Assembly: GCF_009789675.1 (NCBI RefSeq)
Contig: NZ_CP046916.1
Location: forward strand, 1,116,001 to 1,180,000
Direction: 5' to 3'
DNA from: Paraburkholderia acidisoli
Lineage (GTDB): Bacteria; Pseudomonadota; Gammaproteobacteria; Burkholderiales; Burkholderiaceae
Length of the DNA stretch: 64,000 nucleotides
Made by a program: the position numbers and the translations under genes. Numbering within the stretch: position 1 is the stretch's first letter; the number at the start of each line of letters is the position of its first letter. Shown here piece by piece: positions 39,490-46,796 of this stretch. The notes under the pieces were generated by a model. The model was not told the DNA's origin. It saw only the letters and a list, made by a program, of their open reading frames with translations, and did no database searches.

Positions 39490-39796
39490 CAACAAAAGGT
39501 TCCCTATTTTTTTGCACGGAAACGGCGCTGCCATTCCGAAAGAAATGCGATCGTAATAAATCGTAATTGAAAGCTTATCGTTATTTTATTTAAAGCTTGA
39601 ACCGCTCGCCTGGGCGCGATCGCGCCGGAATGGCTCGATCAATTCTCCTTCCGCATCAACTCACAGCGCCGAAAAACCGCGCTTCTCCCACTCCCCCGCG
39701 CTGTAAGCCTTCCTCCCTGTCTCACCCCACACACACCTTTCAATTCACTATTTTCCATTCCGACATTTTCATTTCATTTACGCCCAGCGAATGAAA

Positions 39797-39814
39797 ATGA
39801 CAGGTTTTAGAAAG
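39797..39814 (-). promoter_or_regulatory. Pho-box-like site (reverse orientation)
   Basis: On the minus strand CTTTCTAAAACCTGTCAT matches the Pho-box consensus CTGTCATAAAACTGTCAT at 14 of 18 positions. It lies 32 bp from the forward-oriented site. Confidence 0.4.
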
Positions 39815-39828
39815 CATTTCGCCGGAAT

Positions 39829-39846
39829 TCTTTATAAAACTTTCAC
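39829..39846 (+). promoter_or_regulatory. Pho-box-like site upstream of phosphoesterase gene
   Basis: TCTTTATAAAACTTTCAC keeps the ATAAAACT core and the second half-site of the Pho consensus (about 12-13 of 18). Orientation and position fit PhoB activation of the gene starting at 39973. Confidence 0.45.
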
Positions 39847-39972
39847 ATGGAAATGGTCCAATTCGGCCGCCTGAAGAGGCACACCGAACATTCGGAAAGT
39901 ATGCAAGTTCCCCGACCGGCTTCTTTCTTATTAATAAACGGAAGCGCCTTAAAAAAACCTGGAGCGCGCGAT

Positions 39973-41847
39973 ATGCATTTGAAAAAAGCTCTGTTGCCCA
40001 TTCCGTTCGCTGCCGCTCTGGCAGTGATCGCGGCCTGCGGCAGCAGCAACCACAACACGCCGGCCCCGACCGCTTCCGTGTCCGCCCAGGACGCGTTGAC
40101 GACTGTCACGCCGATCAAGCACCTTGTCGTGATCTACGGTGAGAACGTTTCGTTCGACCACTACTTCGCGACCTACCCGAATTCGACGAACCCCGCGGGC
40201 GAGCCGCAGGTTCTGCCGACCGGCACGACGCAAACCGACATCAACACGCTGGTTCACGCCGGCCTCGTTTCGCCGAACAACCCGAACGGCGCGTCGACCT
40301 CGCCGAACCTCGTGGCTTCGACGATCAACGGCGTCGCCACGCTGCCCCCGAACATCGGCGGTGTGACGCTGACCTCGGCGCTGGCCCAGCCGTTCCGCCT
40401 CGACCGCACGCAGGCCAACACGAAGTCGCAGAACCACTCGTACGCGCCGGAACAGCTCGGCGACGACGGCGGCAAGATGGACGCCACGCCGCTCTTCACG
40501 TCGGCGACCAGCACGACCAACGGCAGCACGGGCTCGTTCGGCTCGGCAGCCCAGGTGCTCGGCTACTTCGACGGCAACACCGTCACGGGCATGTGGAACT
40601 ACGCGCAGCACTTCGCGCTGAACGACAACTCGTGGACCGACACGTTCGGCCCGTCGACGCCTGGCGCGGTTGAAGTGGTGTCCGGTCAGAACAACGGCAT
40701 CCAGATGTACACGACGACGGCTACGTCGGGCACGACGCTCGGCACGCCGGTGACGACCACGACCTCGCCGAGCGGCAACGCGATCCCCGACGGTCAAGGC
40801 GGCTTCACGATGATCGGCGACCTGGATCCGGCCGGCGACGTCTGTACCAACACGCTCGACTCGGCTGGCTCGGTGGTGGCGCAGTACGCACCGCAAGTCA
40901 AGAACATCGGCGACCTGCTGAACGCCAAGGGCATCACGTGGGGCGGCTTCATGGGCGGCTTCAACCTGTCGACCGTGAACCCGAACGGCACGACCGGTTG
41001 CTCGCGCACGACGTTCTCGTCGGTGCTGAACTCGGCTTCGTCGGACTACATCCAGCATCACGCCTGGTTCCAGTACTTCGCTTCGACCGCCAACCCGACG
41101 CACCAACGCCCGTCGTCGACGGCGATGATCGGCTACACGGACTCGACGCTCGACAGCTCGGCCACGCCGGTTCACCACCAGTACGACACGGATGACTTCT
41201 TCACGGCCGTTTCGGCGGGCAACTTCCCGTCGGTCAGCTTCCTGAAGGCACCGTCGGTCAGCGATGCTCACCCGGGCAACTCGGACCCGCTCGACGAGCA
41301 GCAATTCGTCGTGAAGGTCATCAACTTCCTCCAGCAGCAACCGGACTGGAAGAACACGGCAGTCGTGATCGCCTACGACGACTCGGACGGCTGGTATGAC
41401 CACCAGGCTCCGACGATCCTGAACTCGTCGTTCGACACGACGGCGACGACCAAGATCTCGACGAACACGACGAAGTCGGTCACGTTCACGGGCGCCGACC
41501 AGCTTAGCGGCAACGGTTCGTGTACCGGCCCGAGCGCCAAGCAGCCGCTGGGCGTGAACGGCGGTGCAGTGAACGGCCGTTGCGGCCCGGGCACGCGCAC
41601 GCCGTTCCTGCTGATCTCGCCGTATGCGAAGTCGAACTTCGTCGACCATACGCTGATCACGCAAGCTTCGGTCGTGAAGTTCATCGAAGACAACTGGCTT
41701 GGCGGCCAGCGTCTCGGCAACGCGTCGTTCGACGCGACGGCCGGCGACATCCGCAACATGCTGAACACGACCGGCGACTCGGCGAACCTGTACCTCGACC
41801 AGACCTTCGGTACGAAGCTGGCCGCGGCGCCGACGACGACGAACTAA
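39973..41847 (+). CDS. Secreted lipoprotein phosphoesterase (acid phosphatase/phospholipase C family)
   Basis: 624 residues from MHLKKALLPIPF (39973), chosen because GGAG lies 8 nt upstream and a lipoprotein signal follows with lipobox IAAC (CGSSNHNT). The domain is the phosphoesterase family of AcpA acid phosphatases and bacterial phospholipases C. The N-terminal metal site is HLVVIYGENVSFDHYFATYP, and AYDDSDGWYDHQAP carries the later Asp and His ligands. Codon choice is strongly biased (CTG, AAC, ACG, TCG), suggesting high expression. Pho-box-like sites lie upstream and PstS lies 2 kb downstream, so it probably releases phosphate from organic esters when phosphate is low. It ends at a strong terminator. 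Whether it cleaves lipids or phosphomonoesters cannot be told. Confidence 0.92.
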   Translation: MHLKKALLPIPFAAALAVIAACGSSNHNTPAPTASVSAQDALTTVTPIKHLVVIYGENVSFDHYFATYPNSTNPAGEPQVLPTGTTQTDINTLVHAGLVSPNNPNGASTSPNLVASTINGVATLPPNIGGVTLTSALAQPFRLDRTQANTKSQNHSYAPEQLGDDGGKMDATPLFTSATSTTNGSTGSFGSAAQVLGYFDGNTVTGMWNYAQHFALNDNSWTDTFGPSTPGAVEVVSGQNNGIQMYTTTATSGTTLGTPVTTTTSPSGNAIPDGQGGFTMIGDLDPAGDVCTNTLDSAGSVVAQYAPQVKNIGDLLNAKGITWGGFMGGFNLSTVNPNGTTGCSRTTFSSVLNSASSDYIQHHAWFQYFASTANPTHQRPSSTAMIGYTDSTLDSSATPVHHQYDTDDFFTAVSAGNFPSVSFLKAPSVSDAHPGNSDPLDEQQFVVKVINFLQQQPDWKNTAVVIAYDDSDGWYDHQAPTILNSSFDTTATTKISTNTTKSVTFTGADQLSGNGSCTGPSAKQPLGVNGGAVNGRCGPGTRTPFLLISPYAKSNFVDHTLITQASVVKFIEDNWLGGQRLGNASFDATAGDIRNMLNTTGDSANLYLDQTFGTKLAAAPTTTN

Positions 41848-41953
41848 TCGTTCTCGTGTAATGCAACACACTTCCCGACCCGCGCGGTGCGCCACACCGC
41901 CAACTCCGGCCTGCGCGCCGCCGCGCGGTGGGAAGCGCTGTCTGTCGTAATCG

Positions 41954-41996
41954 TGTCGAGCCAGTACGCCACGCGTGCTGGCTCGACATTTTTTTT
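41954..41996 (+). terminator. Strong intrinsic terminator after phosphoesterase gene
   Basis: A perfect 10-bp stem GTCGAGCCAG/CTGGCTCGAC with a 13-base loop, then A and eight T. It begins 107 bp past the stop and separates this gene from the di-haem protein gene. Confidence 0.92.
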
Positions 41997-42023
41997 GCCT
42001 GAACCCTCGTTGCCATTATCGCC

Positions 42024-43463
42024 ATGAGTCTTCCGAACACCCTGCCGCCTACCCTGCCCGCGGGCAAAGACGCGAACCCCGAAGCCACGAAGCGCACGCT
42101 CAAGCGCGTGGCGGGCTGGACCGTCGCCGTCGTCGCCGCCGCGGCGGCCGCCCTTGCCGCCTACGCCGTGATCTATCCCGAGCGCATGCCGTTGTCGGTC
42201 GGCACGATCGTCGAAGACTACACGGGCGCGAACCCGCAGCCGATTCAGCTGACCGTGCCGCCGCAGCAACCGCTGAGCGCCGTCGCGATACTCGGCCGCC
42301 AGATTTTCTTCGATACCTCGCTGTCCGCTTCGGGCAAGCAGTCGTGCGCGTCCTGTCATAGCCCCGACCATGCCTACGGCCCGCCGAACAATCTGTCCGT
42401 GCAAATGGGCGGACCGCAGCTCACGCAGGCCGGCTATCGCCCGCCGCCTTCGCTCACTTATCTGTATCGCCAGGCGCCGTTCAGCATCGGCCCGGATCAA
42501 GCCGACATGGACACCGCGCCCATTTCGCTGCAAACGCTCGCGGCCAGCGCCGCCAGCGTGACGCGCGCGGTCAAGACGGCCGGCGTCGCGCCCGCCGCGC
42601 CCGCGATGGTGCCGCAAGGCGGCCTGTTCTGGGACGGCCGCGCGAGCACGCTGCAAGACCAGGCGATCGGCCCGATGCTCAATCCGGTGGAAATGGCCAA
42701 CGCCAATCTCGCCGATGTCGCGCACAAGCTGCTCGCCACCAAATACGTCGACCAGTTCCAGGCGCTGTTCGGCAAGCAGATCGTGAACCGTCCCGAACTG
42801 ATGGTGGAAGAAGCCATGTTCGCGGTTGGCCGCTATGAATTCGAGGACACCTCGTTCCACGCCTTCACGAGCAAGTACGACTACTGGCTCCAGGGCAAGG
42901 CGCGTCTGACGCAAGCCGAATTGCACGGCCTGCGCCTCTTCAACGACCCGGACAAGGCGAACTGCGCGGGCTGCCACTTGAGCAAGCCTTCCGCCGACGG
43001 CCTGCCGCCGCTCTTCACCGACACGCAGTACGAAGCGCTGGGCGTGCCGCGTAACCCGGATCTGCCGCTCAACAAGGACCCGAAGTTCTACGACATGGGC
43101 GTGTGCGGCCCGTTCCGCACCGACGTGACGGACCTCACGCAATACTGCGGCATGTTCCTCACGCCGACGCTGCGCAACACCGCCACGCGCCACGCGTTCT
43201 TCCACAACGGCGTCTATCACAACCTGCAGCAGGTGATGGACTTCTACAACCTGCGCAACACCAACCCGGACAAGATCTATCCGCGCGATGCTTCGGGCAA
43301 GGTGCAGCAGTTCAACGATCTGCCGAAGGCGTACCAGAAGAACATCGATTTCGCCGATGCGCCGTTCGACCGCAAGCCGAACGACAAGCCCGCCATGTCG
43401 GATCAGGACATCAAGGACATCATCGCGTTCATCGGTACGCTGAACGACGGGTATAAGCCGTAA
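42024..43463 (+). CDS. Di-haem cytochrome c peroxidase/MauG-family protein
   Basis: 479 residues. A short cytoplasmic N-terminus precedes a membrane anchor (WTVAVVAAAAAALAAYAVI). The periplasmic part has two c-type haem motifs, CASCH (108-112) and CAGCH (about 314-318), as in bacterial di-haem peroxidases and MauG. The N-terminal haem region carries LGRQIFFDTSLSASGKQSC and the C-terminal one FLTPTLRNTATRHAFFHNGVYHNL, with the family Phe/His pattern. It reduces peroxide or performs oxidative protein modification. In Burkholderia relatives a similar gene often sits beside the phosphoesterase upstream, but the functional link is unknown. It is flanked by terminators on both sides. Confidence 0.92.
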   Translation: MSLPNTLPPTLPAGKDANPEATKRTLKRVAGWTVAVVAAAAAALAAYAVIYPERMPLSVGTIVEDYTGANPQPIQLTVPPQQPLSAVAILGRQIFFDTSLSASGKQSCASCHSPDHAYGPPNNLSVQMGGPQLTQAGYRPPPSLTYLYRQAPFSIGPDQADMDTAPISLQTLAASAASVTRAVKTAGVAPAAPAMVPQGGLFWDGRASTLQDQAIGPMLNPVEMANANLADVAHKLLATKYVDQFQALFGKQIVNRPELMVEEAMFAVGRYEFEDTSFHAFTSKYDYWLQGKARLTQAELHGLRLFNDPDKANCAGCHLSKPSADGLPPLFTDTQYEALGVPRNPDLPLNKDPKFYDMGVCGPFRTDVTDLTQYCGMFLTPTLRNTATRHAFFHNGVYHNLQQVMDFYNLRNTNPDKIYPRDASGKVQQFNDLPKAYQKNIDFADAPFDRKPNDKPAMSDQDIKDIIAFIGTLNDGYKP

Positions 43464-43497
43464 GTCGCAGGTCACGCGCTGTCAGTTGTTGTGATAT

Positions 43498-43539
43498 GCG
43501 CCCGACGCCGGGAAGCTGGCGTCGGGCGCTTTGTTTTTT
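43498..43539 (+). terminator. Strong intrinsic terminator after di-haem gene
   Basis: A perfect 12-bp stem GCGCCCGACGCC/GGCGTCGGGCGC with an 8-base loop, followed by TTTGTTTTTT, 34 bp past the stop. Confidence 0.93.
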
Positions 43540-43640
43540 GTTCTCCGCTCCTCCTTCTTCTCCCTTCGCGTTCATCGCTCCCCTGCCCCAGACCACGTTT
43601 TCTAACCTGAAGAGATAGCAGGATTCAATTTGAATGCGCG

Positions 43641-43658
43641 CGGTCATCATCCTGTAAT
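43641..43658 (+). promoter_or_regulatory. Pho box upstream of pstS
   Basis: CGGTCATCATCCTGTAAT matches CTGTCATAAAACTGTCAT at about 13-14 of 18 positions, with both half-sites recognisable. It ends 29 bp before the pstS GTG, a normal place for PhoB activation. Confidence 0.6.
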
Positions 43659-43687
43659 AAGGAAAAAGAACGAACCGGAGACCGCTC

Positions 43688-44743
43688 GTGAAACCCTCCT
43701 GCCTTTGGCTCGCCAGCCTGCTCTGCGGCGCGTGCACGTTCGGTCCGGTCGCGGCGCATGCCGACGACGTCACCGGCGCGGGCAGCACCTTCGCCGCGCC
43801 GCTCTACACCAAATGGGCCGACGATTACCGTAAATCCGGCGGCGGCAAGGTGAACTACCACGGCACGGGCTCCACCGACGGCATCAAGCAGGTGAGCGCG
43901 CATCAAGTCGATTTCGCGGGCTCCGACGCGCCCCTGAACGCCGGGCAACTCGACAAGGCCGGCCTGCGCCAATTCCCCACGGCGATCGGCGGCGTGGTGC
44001 CGGTGGTGAATCTGCCGGGCATCAAGGCGGGCGAGTTGATGCTGACAGGCGCGGTGCTGGGCGACATCTTTCTCGGCAAGATCCTGTACTGGGACGACCC
44101 CGCCATCCGCGCGCTCAATCCCAAACTGAAAATGCCCGACACGCCTATCGCCGTGGTGCGCCGCCAGGACGGCTCGGGCACCACGCTGATCTGGACGCAC
44201 TATCTCGCGCAGGTCAGCCCCGAATGGAAGCGGCGCGTGGGCGAAGGCACGAGCGTGCACTGGCCGCTCGGCATCGGCGGTAAAGGCAACGAGGGCGTGG
44301 CCACGTACGTGGGCTATCTGCCCGGCGCGATCGGTTATATCGCGTGGGACTTCACCAAGCAGAATCATCTGACCTACACGGCGATGACGAACGCGGCCGG
44401 CGCGGTGGTCGAGCCCGGCGCTCCGGCCTTCACGGCGGCCGCCGCCAACGCCGACTGGTCGGGCTCGCTGTTCCAGCTGCTCACCAACGAGCCCGGCAAG
44501 GACGCGTGGCCCGTGATGGGCGCGACCTACGTGCTGCTGCCGGCCGGCGCGGGCGCCGCCGCGTCCGCGCCGGGTGTCTCGCCGGCTGCGGCGCATGCCG
44601 AGGCCACGCTGCGCTTTTTCGACTGGGCCTTCACGCACGGTTCGCCGAGCCTCGCCGCGCTCGACTACATCGCGCTGCCCGACGCCGTGGTGGCGAAAAT
44701 CCGCGCGCAGTGGCGCGACGACAAACGCCTCGCCGGGCAGTGA
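43688..44743 (+). CDS. pstS: Phosphate ABC transporter substrate-binding protein PstS
   Basis: 351 residues from a GTG with GGAG 7 nt upstream. A signal peptide (CLWLASLLCGACTFGPVAAHA) leads to the mature start DDVTGAGSTFAAPLYTKWAD. The phosphate-site residues appear in GAGSTFAAP, GTGSTDGIKQVSAHQVDFAGSD and RRQDGSGTTLIWT, all diagnostic of PstS. It acts in the periplasm, delivering phosphate to PstCAB. The pst permease genes do not follow; a convergent chemoreceptor gene does. This copy is therefore a stand-alone PstS, perhaps an accessory or scavenging paralogue. A Pho box lies directly upstream. Confidence 0.95.
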   Translation: MKPSCLWLASLLCGACTFGPVAAHADDVTGAGSTFAAPLYTKWADDYRKSGGGKVNYHGTGSTDGIKQVSAHQVDFAGSDAPLNAGQLDKAGLRQFPTAIGGVVPVVNLPGIKAGELMLTGAVLGDIFLGKILYWDDPAIRALNPKLKMPDTPIAVVRRQDGSGTTLIWTHYLAQVSPEWKRRVGEGTSVHWPLGIGGKGNEGVATYVGYLPGAIGYIAWDFTKQNHLTYTAMTNAAGAVVEPGAPAFTAAAANADWSGSLFQLLTNEPGKDAWPVMGATYVLLPAGAGAAASAPGVSPAAAHAEATLRFFDWAFTHGSPSLAALDYIALPDAVVAKIRAQWRDDKRLAGQ

Positions 44744-44776
44744 GCGTCAACGCCGCGGCGTCGGCATCGGAGCGTC

Positions 44777-46420
44777 TCAAGCCAACGCGCCGGCGGTCTG
44801 CGCAACGGCCGGCGCGGCAAGCCCCCCTGCCTCGCCGTCGCCGTCACCCGCGCTCACGCGGAACGTCGCCACGGCTTCTGCCATCTGCGCGGCCTGCTGT
44901 TCGAGCGACTCCGCCGCCGCGGCCGCCTCCTCGACCAGCGCCGCATTCTGCTGCGTCACCTGATCCATCTGGCTCACCGCCGTCTCCACCTGCTCGATGC
45001 CTGCGCTCTGCTGCACCGTGGCCGAGGCGATCTCCTTCATGAGCCCCGAGACTTTGTCCACGGAAGCGACGATCTCCGCCATGGTCGCGCCCGCGTCGCT
45101 CACCAGCGCGCGGCCGTTGCGCACGTCGTGCACGGAATTTTCGATAAGCGATTTGATCTCGCGCGCCGCCGCCGCGCTGCGTTGCGCCAGGTTGCGCACT
45201 TCGCCCGCGACCACGGCGAAACCGCGCCCCTGCTCGCCCGCGCGCGCGGCCTCGACCGAGGCGTTGAGCGCGAGGATATTGGTCTGAAACGCAATGCCGT
45301 CGATGATGCCCGTGATGTCCGCGATCTTGCCCGAACTGCGGCTGATCACTTCCATCGTCTCGATCATCTGCTCGACCACGCGCCCGCCGCGCTGCGCGAC
45401 GTCGGCGGCATTGCTCGCGAGCGCGCTCGCGTCGTTGGCGTGCTGCGCGTTCTGGCGCACGCTCGAGGTGAGCTGCTCCATGCTCGACGCCGTCTGTTCC
45501 AGCGAAGCCGACTGCTGCTCGGTGCGGCTCGACAGATCGAGATTGCCCGCCGCGATCTCGCGCGCGCCCGTGTTGATCGCATCGCAACTCGCGCGCACGC
45601 TGCGCACCGTGTGCGAGAGACCGCGCTGCATGCGCCGCATCGCGCCCAGCAATTGCCCGACTTCGTTGCGGCCGCCGCCTTCGATGCTCACGGAAAGATC
45701 GTTCGCGGCGATCTGGTTCAGCACGTCCACGGCTTCGGCGAGCGGCGCCGTCACGAGGCGGCGCAGCGCGAGATGCGTGGCGACGACGAGCGCGAGCGCG
45801 CCCGCGAGGCCCACCGCGACCATCGCCATGACCCAGTCGTGCTCGCGGCGCCCCTGGTCGAGCACGGCGCGCGTGGCGGCATCGGCGCTGGCGCGGAAGG
45901 TGGCGACGGCGCCCGCGAACCGGTTATCGGCGCTCGCCATCGCGCCGTTCGTCGCGCTCGCGTACGCCGCGGTGTCGCCGTTCGCGAGCGCCGTGGCCGC
46001 ACTTTGCAGCGCCTGCGCGAGTGCGCCCGAAGCGTCGAGCAACGCCGCGCGCTGCGCGGCCGTTTGCGCGTCGAACGCGGCGGCGGAACGGCTCGCGCGC
46101 AGCGCGTCGGCGTGCGCCGCCGCCTGGTCGAGCCACGTGCGCGCGTCGTGCCGCGCGGTATCGGCAGACGCCTTTTGCGCGGCGGCGTCGCCCGTTTCCT
46201 TCGCCGCCTGATAAGCGCGCGCCAGCGCCGTTTGCGCGAGCGCCGTGTCCTCGCGCAACGCGAGCGCGAGCGCGTCTTCGCGCGCGACCTCGTGGATTTC
46301 ACGCGCGGCGTCGTCGGCGCGGCCGATCATCAGCACGCCCACCACGGCGCCCACCACCAGCATGGCCGCGAACGTGCAGAGCACGACCAGCAGGCCGCGT
46401 CGAATCGTCAGATTACCCAT
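44777..46420 (-). CDS. Methyl-accepting chemotaxis protein
   Basis: 547 residues from MGNLTIRRGLL (46420). TM1 is LLVVLCTFAAMLVVGAVVGVLM. A four-helix-bundle periplasmic sensor of about 160 residues follows, then TM2 (WVMAMVAVGLAGALALVVAT), HAMP and the cytoplasmic signalling rod. The hairpin tip carries the invariant GIAFQTNILALNASVEAARA and EQGRGFAVVAGEVRNLAQRS. Glu/Gln-rich flanking helices provide methylation sites. The sensor domain is Ala-rich, resembling Tar-like four-helix bundles, so its ligand is not predictable. A small gene 13 bp upstream is probably in the same operon, downstream of the GGDEF-EAL gene. Confidence 0.95.
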   Translation of the reverse strand: MGNLTIRRGLLVVLCTFAAMLVVGAVVGVLMIGRADDAAREIHEVAREDALALALREDTALAQTALARAYQAAKETGDAAAQKASADTARHDARTWLDQAAAHADALRASRSAAAFDAQTAAQRAALLDASGALAQALQSAATALANGDTAAYASATNGAMASADNRFAGAVATFRASADAATRAVLDQGRREHDWVMAMVAVGLAGALALVVATHLALRRLVTAPLAEAVDVLNQIAANDLSVSIEGGGRNEVGQLLGAMRRMQRGLSHTVRSVRASCDAINTGAREIAAGNLDLSSRTEQQSASLEQTASSMEQLTSSVRQNAQHANDASALASNAADVAQRGGRVVEQMIETMEVISRSSGKIADITGIIDGIAFQTNILALNASVEAARAGEQGRGFAVVAGEVRNLAQRSAAAAREIKSLIENSVHDVRNGRALVSDAGATMAEIVASVDKVSGLMKEIASATVQQSAGIEQVETAVSQMDQVTQQNAALVEEAAAAAESLEQQAAQMAEAVATFRVSAGDGDGEAGGLAAPAVAQTAGALA

Positions 46421-46433
46421 CACAGGTCCCGCC

Positions 46434-46751
46434 TCAGTGCGAGGAAGTCGAAGCCGGCGGCGCATTGCCGCCGAGCCGGTTGAGCAGCACGTTCGACTGC
46501 TCGATCAGCGTGGCGCGGTACTCGCCGGGCAGCACGCCCGCATCGGCGTCGGCCACCGCCATCGCCTCGCCGATCTGCGCGCGAAACGCCTGCACGGTGC
46601 GCTCGATCTGCGCGCCGGACAGTTGCGGCAGCACCGCCTCCAGGAATTTCGTCATCACGACCACGTTCGCGCCGAAGCGCGAAATAGCCTTGCTGTGGGC
46701 GCTCACGAGCGCGGTCATCGAGCGCAGCAGCATCTCGTCGTTGGTGGTCAC
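46434..46751 (-). CDS. Small helical hypothetical protein between chemoreceptor and GGDEF-EAL genes
   Basis: 105 residues, no signal or membrane segment, mostly helical (LVSAHSKAISRFGANVVVMTKFLEAV). Codon use is host-like with GC-rich third positions. It lies 45 bp downstream of the CBS-PAS-GGDEF-EAL gene and 13 bp upstream of the chemoreceptor, all on the minus strand, so it is probably part of one signalling operon. No family recognised; it could be an accessory partner of either neighbour. Confidence 0.75.
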   Translation of the reverse strand: MTTNDEMLLRSMTALVSAHSKAISRFGANVVVMTKFLEAVLPQLSGAQIERTVQAFRAQIGEAMAVADADAGVLPGEYRATLIEQSNVLLNRLGGNAPPASTSSH

Positions 46752-46796
46752 GGGCTTCTCCGGAAGAGTCGCAAAGCGAATGAGGTCGATAGAGGA

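Larger units (their letters stand above)
39444..39972. other. Intergenic/leader region with terminator and Pho-box-like sites
   Basis: 529 bp, AT-richer than its surroundings. It holds the SDR terminator (39468-39489), two Pho-box-like 18-mers (39797-39814, 39829-39846) and the leader of the phosphoesterase gene. The in-frame codons from 39847 to 39972 are not protein-like, and a good ribosome site precedes the start at 39973. Confidence 0.6.
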
